Made by a program: the position numbers and the translations under genes
Notes under the pieces: model-generated
What the model was told of the DNA's origin: nothing
Seen by the model: only the letters and a program-made list of their open reading frames with translations
The model's database searches: none
Part shown: piece by piece, positions 25,722 through 33,127 of the stretch
Position numbering within the stretch: the stretch's first letter is position 1
Layout: each line of letters starts with the position of its first letter
Source: Paracoccaceae bacterium
GTDB lineage: Bacteria; Pseudomonadota; Alphaproteobacteria; Rhodobacterales; Rhodobacteraceae
Direction of reading: 5' to 3'
Length of the DNA stretch: 33,127 bases
Assembly (NCBI GenBank): GCA_947449875.1
Contig: CANFSY010000017.1
Coordinates: forward strand, 1 to 33,127

Positions 25722-25757
25722 CCGTTCTGGGCGATGAAAACCCCTGTCCCAGAACGG
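25722..25757 (+). other. 10-bp perfect inverted repeat at the start of the M23 peptidase gene
   Basis: CCGTTCTGGG (25722-25731) and CCCAGAACGG (25748-25757) pair perfectly around a 16-base loop that contains an in-frame ATG (25734). The right arm ends 9 bases before the preferred ATG at 25767, so the stem could hide the ribosome site. No T-run follows. Confidence 0.6.
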
Positions 25758-25766
25758 ACCCAAGCC

Positions 25767-27107
25767 ATGTTCTTAAGGTTGTCCCACCGGATCGACGCCG
25801 CTTTGACGCCGTGGTTTCCCGAACAGCGGCTGTTCTTGAAATCTGATGCCACGACCCGCTTTGTGCGTCTGCGGCCCCTGACCCAAGCTTTGGGGGCGGC
25901 GGTGGGATTTGTGACCTTGGGCTGGACCATTCTGGCCTCGGCGATCTTGCTGATGGATTTCATCAATGCCGGATCCTCGCGCGAGCAGGTGCAACGCCAA
26001 ACCACCCTGTTCGAGCAGCGTCTGAACGATCTTTCCGACGACCGCGACCTGCGCGTGGCCGAAGCCGCGGGGGCGCAAGAGCGGTTCAACCTTGCGCTTG
26101 GCCAAGTTTCTGCCATGCAAGAGCGGCTCTTGGCGTCTGAAACCCGCTTGCGCGAGCTTGAGACAGGGATCGACGTGATCCAATCCACCCTGCGCCGCAC
26201 CATTCAGGAACGCGACGAGGCTCGCACCGATCTGGCCAAAGCCGAGGCCACAAACACCCGACAAACCGGTTCGTCCCATAGCGATAAATCCGGCGCCCGC
26301 GATATGGCCAAGACCTTGGGCCTGATGGCAAATGCACTGACCGATACCGCCAAAGACCGCGACGCCGAAGTGGCGCGGGTCGCCGCCGAACAGGCCAAGA
26401 CCGCCGCCGTTGCCAAACAAAAACTGCAGATGGAATCACGCAATGCCATCATCTTTGGCAAGCTTGAAGAGGCACTCACCGTCTCGGTCGCGCCCTTGAA
26501 CAAAATGTTCACCGCCGCCGGATTGAACCCAGACGATCTGTTGGCCTCGGTGAAATCGGGGTATTCTGGTCAAGGCGGGCCCTTGTCCCCCATTTCCTTT
26601 TCCACCTCGGACCGCCCGTCTGACCCCGACGAACGGCGCGCCAATGCGATTTTGCAGGGCTTAGACACGCTCAACATCTACCGCCTCGCAGCTTACAAGG
26701 TGCCCTTTGGCCTGCCCTTGCACACGCGGTACCGCTTCACGTCAGGCTTTGGGGGGCGCAAGGATCCGATCAACGGGTCGGCGCGGATGCATGAGGGGCA
26801 GGATTTGGCGGGGGATTACGGCTCGCCCGTATATGCCACCGCTGACGGCACTGTGACCTATGCGGGATGGGAGAACGGCTATGGGCGGCTGATCAAGATC
26901 CGCCATGTTCAAGGCATCGAAACCCGCTTCGGTCATTTGTCGCAAATTGATGTGGCGGTCGGCCAAAAGATATCGCGTGGCGAAAAAATTGGTGATATGG
27001 GCAATTCTGGCCGATCCACCGGCACACACTTACATTACGAGGTTCGGCTTAGCGGCAAGGCCGTGAACCCGATGACTTTCATAAGGGCAGCGAACGATGT
27101 TTTCTAA
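25767..27107 (+). CDS. membrane-anchored M23 (LytM-type) peptidase
   Basis: 446 residues from the ATG at 25767. One transmembrane helix near 44-66 (GAAVGFVTLGWTILASAILL) is followed by a periplasmic coiled coil (about 72-235, rich in Arg, Glu, Gln) and a C-terminal M23 domain. The domain has Zn ligands in MHEGQD (His, Asp) and THLHYEV (HxH), with FGGRKDP and TADGTVTYAGW as family strands. It should cut peptidoglycan cross-links or bind them. An earlier in-frame ATG at 25734 lies in a hairpin loop and both starts have weak ribosome sites. Overlaps the bactofilin gene by 11 bases, a known cell-shape pairing. Confidence 0.92.
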   Translation: MFLRLSHRIDAALTPWFPEQRLFLKSDATTRFVRLRPLTQALGAAVGFVTLGWTILASAILLMDFINAGSSREQVQRQTTLFEQRLNDLSDDRDLRVAEAAGAQERFNLALGQVSAMQERLLASETRLRELETGIDVIQSTLRRTIQERDEARTDLAKAEATNTRQTGSSHSDKSGARDMAKTLGLMANALTDTAKDRDAEVARVAAEQAKTAAVAKQKLQMESRNAIIFGKLEEALTVSVAPLNKMFTAAGLNPDDLLASVKSGYSGQGGPLSPISFSTSDRPSDPDERRANAILQGLDTLNIYRLAAYKVPFGLPLHTRYRFTSGFGGRKDPINGSARMHEGQDLAGDYGSPVYATADGTVTYAGWENGYGRLIKIRHVQGIETRFGHLSQIDVAVGQKISRGEKIGDMGNSGRSTGTHLHYEVRLSGKAVNPMTFIRAANDVF

Positions 27108-27603
27108 AAGCCGCATCAATGAAACAAGCGCGAAGTCGGGCGAAGCGGAAAAGCCCAAAGTGACAGAAACGGCGCTAAGTAAGCCCGTGGCAGACTACGC
27201 ACCTATGCCGCCGAAAGGCAAAGCGGGCACCTCGATCTTGTCGACGGACCTGACGGTTGTGGGCGATTTGAAAACCACCGGCGACATCCAGATTGAAGGC
27301 CTGATTGAAGGTGACATCCGCGCCCATATGTTGATCGTGGCAGAAACAGCCACGATTCGGGGCGAAATTGTGGCGGATGACATTGTGATCAACGGTCGGG
27401 TGATCGGGCGGGTGCGGGGGCTGAAGGTGCGCCTGACCTCGACCGCGCGGGTCGAGGGCGACATCATCCACAAGACCATCGCCATCGAATCGGGCGCGCA
27501 TTTCGAAGGCTCGGTCCAGCGGCAAGATGATCCGCTGGCGGCCACCCGCACGGCGCTGCCTGCGCCGACGGCAGGCTACGACGGCAACGGCGCGTCGTCT
27601 TAA
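27097..27603 (+). CDS. bactofilin
   Basis: 168 residues. A central bactofilin domain (about 45-145) of repeated beta-helix strands shows hydrophobic/Gly periodicity: STDLTVVGDLKTTGDIQIEG, IEGDIRAHMLIVAETATI and VEGDIIHKTIAIESGAHF. Flexible Lys/Pro-rich N-terminal and Ala-rich C-terminal tails are typical. Bactofilins polymerise into membrane-associated filaments that place peptidoglycan enzymes. The start lies inside the 3' end of the M23 gene, implying coupled translation and a joint function. A terminator follows. Confidence 0.95.
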   Translation: MFSKSRINETSAKSGEAEKPKVTETALSKPVADYAPMPPKGKAGTSILSTDLTVVGDLKTTGDIQIEGLIEGDIRAHMLIVAETATIRGEIVADDIVINGRVIGRVRGLKVRLTSTARVEGDIIHKTIAIESGAHFEGSVQRQDDPLAATRTALPAPTAGYDGNGASS

Positions 27604-27612
27604 AGACCCTGT

Positions 27613-27643
27613 GGGCACCGCTTGGCGGTGCCTGCGCTTTTTC
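27613..27643 (+). terminator. rho-independent terminator after bactofilin
   Basis: GGCACCGC-TTG-GCGGTGCC, an 8-bp stem with a 3-base loop, followed after TGCGC by a TTTTT run, 10 bases after the bactofilin stop. Confidence 0.87.
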
Positions 27644-27726
27644 GGGTCAGGGATGCGATCAAACCCGTCTGGGGCAGGTCGCGAAACGCCTAGACGCCCG
27701 CAAGCCTTGTGCGCAACAGTCGCGCC

Positions 27727-29148
27727 ATGACACCTCCTTCCCCCATTTGCCGCAGCAGACCCGGTTATCTTCTGGCAGCAGCCGTCATGGCCTCGGCCAT
27801 GGGGTTTATCGATTCGTCGGTGACAGCCATCGCCCTCCCCGCGATCCGCGCCAGTTTGGGCGGGTCTTTGGCGCGGGCAGAATGGGTGCAGGCGGGGTAT
27901 TTGCTTGCTGTCACCGCGTTGGTGCTGGTGGGCGGGGCCATGTCAGACCGCTTTGGCGTGGTGCGGGTGTTTCAGGGCGGGATTTTGGCGTTTATGGCGG
28001 CGTCGTTGCTGTGCGCGGTGGCGCCTTCGATGCCGTTGATGATTGCCGCGCGGGTGCTGCAAGGCTTGGGCGCGGCGTTTATGGTGCCCGGGTCGATGAC
28101 CATCGTATCGCGCGCCTATGGCAGGGCTGATCGGGGCCGCGCGCTGGGGCTTTGGGCGGCGGCGTCAACCGCCACCACGGCGGGCGGGCCGATCTTGGGC
28201 GGGCTGGTGCTGACCATGGGCGGGCCCGAGGTGTGGCGGGTGATTTTTGCGATGAACCTGCCGCTTGGCGCAGGCGCGCTGTGGCTTTTGGCGCGCCATG
28301 CCGTACCGGATGCGGGGCGTCCGGGCACGCCGGTGGATCTGTGGGGGGCGGTGCTGGCCACGCTGGGTTTGGGGGCGACGGCCGTGGCCCTGACCGAGGG
28401 CCAGGCCTTGGCCCTGCCTGCGGGTGTTCTGGCCCTTGCAGCGGGGCTGGCCTTTCTTTGGGTGGAAAAGCGCCTGCCCGCGCCGATGATCCGGCTAGAT
28501 CTGTTTGCCAACCGCGCCTTTAGCGCGGTCAATCTGGCCACGTTGCTGCTGTATATCGGACTGAACGGGGTCAGTTTTTATCTGCCGATGACGGCGATTT
28601 CGGTCTGGCATATCAGCCCCTTGGGGGTGACGGCGGCGTTCTTGCCGATCTCGATCTGCATCGCCACGCTGTCGGGCCGTGCGGGGCGCTTGGCCGAACG
28701 GGTGGGGTTCGGTTGGCCTTTGACGGTGGGCAGCTTGATGGTGGCCTGCGCTTACGGGCTGATCGCCTACTTTGCCCCCGCGCAAGATTTCTGGCACCTG
28801 ACAGCACCCTTTTGCCTGATCACAGGGTTGGGGCTGGCTTTGGTGGTGGGGCCGCTGACCGCTTGTGTGATGGCGGCAGCGCCGGAAAGTGATCAGGGGG
28901 CCGCGTCAGGCATCAACAATGCCACGGCACGTGCGGCGGGGTTGATTGCGGTGGCGCTGATGGGGCGGATTGCGGTGTGGTCTTACGGGCCACTCAGCGC
29001 CGCGATGCCCGGCTTTGGGCTGGCGCAAGCGTCAGGGGCGCATGAAGCGGCAAGCAGTCTGGCCTTTGGCCATATCGCCGCAACTTGTGCAGTGCTGGCG
29101 GTGACAGCCGCCGCCGTGTCAGCCTTTGGCCTGATCCGGCGGGATTAG
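27727..29148 (+). CDS. DHA2-type MFS efflux transporter (EmrB/QacA family)
   Basis: 473 residues with about 14 hydrophobic segments. FIDSSVTAIALPAIRASLG in helix 1 is the DHA2 motif (D1-like D-x3-V-x-ALP). GGAMSDRFGVVRVFQ is the loop 2-3 motif A, and ARVLQGLGAAFMVPGSM is helix 4. WAAASTATTAGGPILGG in helix 5 is antiporter motif C. A proton-driven drug or metabolite exporter of the inner membrane; substrate unknown. Start unclear: a GTG at 27709 is in frame 18 bases earlier and neither has a good ribosome site. The stop interlocks with that of convergent prfB. Confidence 0.9.
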   Translation: MTPPSPICRSRPGYLLAAAVMASAMGFIDSSVTAIALPAIRASLGGSLARAEWVQAGYLLAVTALVLVGGAMSDRFGVVRVFQGGILAFMAASLLCAVAPSMPLMIAARVLQGLGAAFMVPGSMTIVSRAYGRADRGRALGLWAAASTATTAGGPILGGLVLTMGGPEVWRVIFAMNLPLGAGALWLLARHAVPDAGRPGTPVDLWGAVLATLGLGATAVALTEGQALALPAGVLALAAGLAFLWVEKRLPAPMIRLDLFANRAFSAVNLATLLLYIGLNGVSFYLPMTAISVWHISPLGVTAAFLPISICIATLSGRAGRLAERVGFGWPLTVGSLMVACAYGLIAYFAPAQDFWHLTAPFCLITGLGLALVVGPLTACVMAAAPESDQGAASGINNATARAAGLIAVALMGRIAVWSYGPLSAAMPGFGLAQASGAHEAASSLAFGHIAATCAVLAVTAAAVSAFGLIRRD

Positions 29149-30272
29149 TCTTCGCCCATCGCATCGGCGCGGCTTTTGCCTGACACGTCTTTGGCCAAGG
29201 TCGCGGCCATAAAGCGGTCTAGGTCGCCGTCCAGCACGCCTTGGGTGTCGCTGGTTTCCACCCCCGTGCGCAGGTCTTTGACCATCTGATAGGGCTGCAA
29301 AACATACGAGCGGATCTGGTTGCCCCAGCCCGCCTCGCCCTTGCTTTCATGCGCCTCAAGGATCGCGGCGTTGCGCTTATCAAGCTCTTGTTGGTACAGG
29401 CGCGATTTCAGCGCCTGCATGGCGATATCGCGGTTCTGGTGCTGCGATTTCAGCGAGGATGTCACCACAATGCCGCTGGGAAAGTGGGTGATGCGCACAG
29501 CCGAGTCGGTCTTGTTGACGTGCTGCCCACCCGCGCCTGATGAGCGATAGGTGTCGATGCGGATGTCTTTATCCTGCACCTCGATTTCGATATTGTCATC
29601 CACCACCGGATAGACCCAGACCGAACTGAACGAGGTGTGCCGCCGTGCTGCCGAATCAAAGGGGCTGATGCGCACCAGACGGTGAACACCGGCTTCCGAT
29701 TTTAGCCAGCCATAGGCATTCTTGCCGCTGATCTTATAACTGACAGACCGTATCCCCGCCTCTTCGCCCGCCGTTTCGGACTGCATCTCGACCGTATAGC
29801 CCTTTTTCTCGGCCCACCGCACATACATGCGTGAGAGGATTGACGCCCAGTCACAGCTTTCGGTCCCGCCCGCACCGGCGTTGATTTCCAAGAAGGTGTC
29901 GTTGCCATCGGCTTCGCCGTCCAGCAGCGCTTCAAGCTCTTTTTGGGCGGCAAGCTCTGTCAGCGCCTTTAGGGCGGCTTCGGCTTCGCCCACAATCTCG
30001 GCATCGGCTTCGGCCTCGCCCATCTCGATCAGCTCGACATTGTCGCGCAGGCCAGAGGAGATCAGATCATAGGTGGATTTCGCGTCAATCAACCCTTGGC
30101 GTTCACGCATCAGCTTTTGCGCCTTGGCGGGGTCGTTCCACAGATCGGGGTTTTCGATCAGGGCGTTGAATTCCTCCATCCGGTGCGGGGCGGTTTCGAT
30201 ATCCATCCGCTGCCCCAAGAGCGTCAGCGACTTTTTGATCGCGTCGACATGATTTTGGGTTTCAGAGCGCAT
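29145..30272 (-). CDS. prfB: peptide chain release factor 2
   Basis: 375 residues. Recognises UGA and UAA at the ribosomal A site. ISPFDSAARRHTSF near 200 holds the SPF tripeptide that marks RF2 rather than RF1, and GAGGQHVNKTDSAVR near 245 holds the GGQ peptidyl-tRNA hydrolysis motif. GGAAGG precedes the ATG at 30272. It is one uninterrupted frame, so the autoregulatory +1 frameshift of E. coli prfB is absent. Located 89 bases downstream of mrcA on the same strand, a neighbour pair I recall from Rhodobacterales genomes. Confidence 0.97.
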   Translation of the reverse strand: MRSETQNHVDAIKKSLTLLGQRMDIETAPHRMEEFNALIENPDLWNDPAKAQKLMRERQGLIDAKSTYDLISSGLRDNVELIEMGEAEADAEIVGEAEAALKALTELAAQKELEALLDGEADGNDTFLEINAGAGGTESCDWASILSRMYVRWAEKKGYTVEMQSETAGEEAGIRSVSYKISGKNAYGWLKSEAGVHRLVRISPFDSAARRHTSFSSVWVYPVVDDNIEIEVQDKDIRIDTYRSSGAGGQHVNKTDSAVRITHFPSGIVVTSSLKSQHQNRDIAMQALKSRLYQQELDKRNAAILEAHESKGEAGWGNQIRSYVLQPYQMVKDLRTGVETSDTQGVLDGDLDRFMAATLAKDVSGKSRADAMGED

Positions 30273-30361
30273 GAAAGACCTTCCCGATTGCGGCGTTGCG
30301 CCGGATTTAGCGACAGACGGCGCGAGGGGCAAGCCGCGACATGGGGTTTTGAAGATGCGGC

Positions 30362-32935
30362 TTAGTAAAGCCCGCCGGAACTGACGCTGCCAAAGGCGGC
30401 TTTGCCGTCTGTCCCCTCGGGCGGGGCGACCACAGGCGGGGCTTCCGATGGCGGGGCGGAGGGGTCGGTTTGATCTTGCTGCGCGAGGTCCGAGGTTTCG
30501 CCGGGCGCAAAAAGCGGCAAGTCTTGCCCCATGGCAAAGCCGCCGTCCACCGTGGCACCTGCGCCAAAGACCAGATCGCCACCATCGCGGAAATATTCGG
30601 CCTGCACATTGGCACCGCTGGCATCATCGGCCAAATGCTCGCCTGTGTAGCGGTCGATGTTCACAAAATGCCCGCCCGGCGGTACATTGAACTCACTCCC
30701 GCCAAAGCGTTTGACGGCCTCTTGCATAAAGGCCTGAAACACCGGAACACACAGCGTGCCGCCAAAGGCCTTGGACCCAAGGCTGCGCGGGTTGTCAAAC
30801 CCCATGTAACAACCCGCCACCACGTTCGAGGTGAAGCCGATGAACCACACATCCTTGGCATCGTTGGTCGTGCCCGTCTTGCCGGCCACGGGCACGGGCA
30901 GATGAACACCCGTTGCCGTGCCGCGCTGGATCACCCCCTCCATCATCGAGGTCAACTGATAGGCGGTTATGGCGTTCATCACCCGCTCGCGGTTGGTGGT
31001 GAGGGTCAGCCCCTCGCCCTGCGGCAGGCTGTCGATGCCACAGTTGACACAATCGCGCGCGTCGTGGCGATAGATCGTGGCGCCGTAGCGGTCTTGCACG
31101 CGGTCAACCAAAGTCGGCTCGACCCGTTCGCCGCCATTGGCGAACATGGCATAGGCGGCGACCATCTTGAACAAGGTGGTTTCCTGCGCGCCCAAGGAAT
31201 TGGCCAGCAAGGGTTGCAAATGGTCATAAACCCCGAAGCGTTCGGCATAGCCTGCAATCGTATCCATGCCGACCTCTTGGGCAATGCGGATCGTCATCAG
31301 GTTGCGGCTTTGCTCGATCCCCGTGCGCAGGGGGGCGGGGCCAAAGTATTTGTCGTGGCTGTTCTTGGGCGTCCACAGGCCTTGCGGGGTGTTGACCATG
31401 ATGGGGGCATCCACCACCAGCGTCGCGGGGGTAAAGCGCTGGTCAAGGGCTGCGGCGTAGACAAAGGGCTTGAAGGACGATCCGGGTTGGCGCGCCGCCT
31501 GCGTGGCGCGGTTAAAGACCGAATCCTGATAGGAAAAGCCGCCCTGCATGGCCATGACACGGCCTGTGTTCACATCCATCGCCATAAAGCCACCCTGCAC
31601 CTCTGGCACTTGGCGCAGCGACCAGTGGTCAAGCGCACCGTCGGGGCCAAGCTCGGGGCGCACCATGACAACATCGCCCACAGCCACCAGATCGGCGGGC
31701 ACCTTGGCCTTGCGCCCCAAAGTGCCATCGGCAAGGCGCTTGCGCGCCCATGTAACGTCTTTGGCCGGAATGTCGGCGGTTGCGTCTTCGCCTTCGATGC
31801 CCACACTGGCGGTCGATTTCCCCACAGCCAGCACAACAGCGGCCCGCCAGCTTTCCACATCGCGCGGCAGGCCGGCCACATCGGCAAGGGCGGCGCGCCA
31901 TGCGTCAGACGTCAGCGCGTCAGCGGGTAGGGTCTTGCCCGTGCCGCGCCACAGGCCCTGATCGCGGTCATAGCTTTCCAGCCCGTCGCGCAGGGCCTTG
32001 GCGGCGATCTTTTGCATCTGCGGGTCTTCGGTGGCACGAATCGACAGACCGCCCGAGAAAAACTCGTTCTCGCCAAAGGTACCTGACAGTTGGCGGCGAA
32101 TCTCGTCGGTGAAATAGTCGCGCGGCGGCATGTCGGTGCGGAAGGTGGGAATTTCACCGCCCTGCACCGTGCGCAAGGGTTCGGCTGCGGCAGATTTGCC
32201 AACAGCGGGGTCAAGATAGCCGTTCTGCACCATTTCATGCAGCACATAATTGCGCCGTTCGACAAGGCGGTCTTTGGCGCGCACAGGGTGAAATTCGGAC
32301 GGCGCTTTGGGGAAAGAGGCAAGGGTTGCCGCCTCGGCGGGGGTCAGCTCGTCAAGGGTTTTGTTGAAATAGGTTTGGGCTGCGGCGGCCACGCCGTAAG
32401 AGTTTTGGCCAAGGAAAATCTCGTTGAGATACAGTTCCAGAATGCGGTCCTTAGAGAGGGTCTGTTCCAGCCGTGTCGCCAGAATGATTTCCTTGATCTT
32501 GCGCGCCACGGTCCTGTCGCCCGACAACAGGAAATTCTTGGTCACCTGCTGGGTGATGGTCGAAGCCCCCCGCGTGTTCTGGCCGCGCGATTTGATCGCC
32601 TGATAGGCGGCGGCGAGCATGCCTTGCACATCATAGCCCGCATGGGTGTAAAAATGCTTATCCTCGGCCGAGATGAAAGCGTCTTTGACAAGGACGGGAA
32701 TGTCGCTGACCGGCACGAACAGGCGGCGTTCGGTGGCGAATTCGTCCATCAGCTTGCCTTCAGCCGAATAAATCCGGCTGATCGTGGGCGGCGCATATTG
32801 GGCCAAGCTTTCATGGCTGGGCAAATCGCGGCTGTAGATCGAGAATATCCCCCCCACCGTCAGCGCGGCAAAGAGTAACCCTAGCGTGACCATCGAGAAG
32901 ATGGCCCCGAAAAACGACACGATCAAACGCAGCAC
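30362..32935 (-). CDS. mrcA: penicillin-binding protein 1A (bifunctional)
   Basis: 857 residues. The signal-anchor helix is about 4-33. The glycosyltransferase domain has catalytic Glu91 in EDKHFYTHAG and ASTITQQVTKN. An OB-like PBP1A insert runs from about 310 to 430, and the transpeptidase domain has SSFK near 488, SRN and KTGTT near 685. It polymerises and cross-links peptidoglycan at the inner membrane. The C-terminal 80 residues are Pro/Ala-rich and low in complexity. Initiates with GTG at 32935, with AGGGGTG upstream and a good promoter. prfB follows on the same strand. Confidence 0.97.
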   Translation of the reverse strand: MLRLIVSFFGAIFSMVTLGLLFAALTVGGIFSIYSRDLPSHESLAQYAPPTISRIYSAEGKLMDEFATERRLFVPVSDIPVLVKDAFISAEDKHFYTHAGYDVQGMLAAAYQAIKSRGQNTRGASTITQQVTKNFLLSGDRTVARKIKEIILATRLEQTLSKDRILELYLNEIFLGQNSYGVAAAAQTYFNKTLDELTPAEAATLASFPKAPSEFHPVRAKDRLVERRNYVLHEMVQNGYLDPAVGKSAAAEPLRTVQGGEIPTFRTDMPPRDYFTDEIRRQLSGTFGENEFFSGGLSIRATEDPQMQKIAAKALRDGLESYDRDQGLWRGTGKTLPADALTSDAWRAALADVAGLPRDVESWRAAVVLAVGKSTASVGIEGEDATADIPAKDVTWARKRLADGTLGRKAKVPADLVAVGDVVMVRPELGPDGALDHWSLRQVPEVQGGFMAMDVNTGRVMAMQGGFSYQDSVFNRATQAARQPGSSFKPFVYAAALDQRFTPATLVVDAPIMVNTPQGLWTPKNSHDKYFGPAPLRTGIEQSRNLMTIRIAQEVGMDTIAGYAERFGVYDHLQPLLANSLGAQETTLFKMVAAYAMFANGGERVEPTLVDRVQDRYGATIYRHDARDCVNCGIDSLPQGEGLTLTTNRERVMNAITAYQLTSMMEGVIQRGTATGVHLPVPVAGKTGTTNDAKDVWFIGFTSNVVAGCYMGFDNPRSLGSKAFGGTLCVPVFQAFMQEAVKRFGGSEFNVPPGGHFVNIDRYTGEHLADDASGANVQAEYFRDGGDLVFGAGATVDGGFAMGQDLPLFAPGETSDLAQQDQTDPSAPPSEAPPVVAPPEGTDGKAAFGSVSSGGLY

Positions 32936-32958
32936 GGCGCACCCCTGTATGAGTGGTC

Positions 32959-32988
32959 GTTATACGCCAAAGCGGTGCGAAAGGTCAA
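32959..32988 (-). promoter_or_regulatory. predicted mrcA promoter
   Basis: Minus strand TTGACC (32988-32983), 18-base spacer, TATAAC (32964-32959), placing the transcription start about 15-20 bases before the GTG at 32935. Both boxes are close to the sigma70 consensus. Confidence 0.65.
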
Positions 32989-33015
32989 AAAACTTAACGT
33001 GTGCGCGCGCGAAAG

Positions 33016-33077
33016 GCGGTAGGATCCCGCCGATACCCGCAGCCCCAAGGGGATTGCGCTTGGCGGGATCCTGCCGC
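33016..33077. repeat. nested inverted repeat upstream of mrcA
   Basis: Outer arms 33016-33031 (GCGGTAGGATCCCGCC) and 33062-33077 (GGCGGGATCCTGCCGC) pair over 16 positions with one G-T wobble. Inside, CGCA-G-CCCC-AA-GGGG-AT-TGCG (33038-33058) forms a second stem. A third small repeat, GCAGCGT-N8-ACGCTGC, follows at 33099-33120. No T-run of note, so a poor intrinsic terminator. It lies upstream of the mrcA promoter in a gap with no recognisable gene; the final TCA (33125-33127) could be the stop of an upstream minus-strand gene. Confidence 0.7.
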
Positions 33078-33127
33078 ATCTTGGGCGCCAATCGTGCGCA
33101 GCGTTGCGACTGACGCTGCACCTATCA

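Noticed and set aside
29145-30272. Programmed frameshift in prfB
   Set aside because: The gene is one continuous frame from ATG to stop, with no in-frame TGA near codon 25.
33016-33077. Intrinsic terminator of a gene upstream of mrcA
   Set aside because: On the minus strand only CTTTC follows the stem, too weak for a confident call; kept as a repeat.
1-33127. Mobile elements, CRISPR arrays, tRNA or rRNA genes
   Set aside because: No transposase, integrase, regular direct-repeat array, cloverleaf or rRNA-like stretch was seen, and the gaps are all under 200 bases.

Overview
The window is a GC-rich piece of a bacterial chromosome with closely packed genes. Its protein families and gene neighbourhoods suggest an alphaproteobacterium, most likely in the Rhodobacteraceae. 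Supporting signs are an lpdA with the CLNWGCIPTK redox motif, a uvrA preceded by a GTTC-N7-GTTC LexA box, an ATTC-N8-GAAT (SqrR-like) operator, DUF455 and DUF924 proteins, an M23 peptidase-bactofilin pair, and prfB next to mrcA. I see no rRNA, tRNA, CRISPR array, insertion sequence or phage gene, and no gene-free stretch above 200 bases.

Bases 1-8195 form a catabolic block. On the minus strand a cyclase-family hydrolase, a small cupin and an SDR dehydrogenase (cut by the window edge) run away from a divergent IclR regulator; the 189-bp gap between the two directions carries two nearly identical 13-bp palindromes. Next, four overlapping or abutting minus-strand genes encode a maleylacetate reductase, a single-component FAD phenol hydroxylase, an intradiol dioxygenase of hydroxyquinol 1,2-dioxygenase size, and a BKACE (DUF849) beta-keto acid cleavage enzyme, with a divergent LysR regulator. 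This reads as a short route: phenol/resorcinol-type compound to hydroxyquinol, to maleylacetate, to 3-oxoadipate. In that reading BKACE would split 3-oxoadipate with acetyl-CoA, replacing the usual CoA-transferase and thiolase.

Bases 8204-12870 hold a chemoreceptor-like membrane protein without a recognisable signalling tip, coaD, a LysR regulator divergent from mmsA (two LysR-type palindromes between them), a strong terminator, and a small DUF2892 membrane protein.

Bases 12867-18354 hold uvrA with a LexA box, a single-domain rhodanese whose promoter spacer is filled by a perfect inverted repeat, lpdA and a DUF924 protein. Bases 18404-24206 are a minus-strand run of a large AsmA/YhdP-like envelope protein, queA and an MFS transporter. 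On the plus strand follow a single-cysteine Bcp-type peroxiredoxin, a DUF455 ferritin-like protein, a membrane-anchored M23 peptidase overlapping a bactofilin (cell-shape module), and a DHA2-type MFS exporter. The window ends with prfB (RF2) and mrcA (PBP1A) on the minus strand, and a long nested hairpin upstream of mrcA.

The best candidate for something new is the BKACE-terminated hydroxyquinol operon with its neighbouring IclR-controlled cyclase/cupin/SDR unit.
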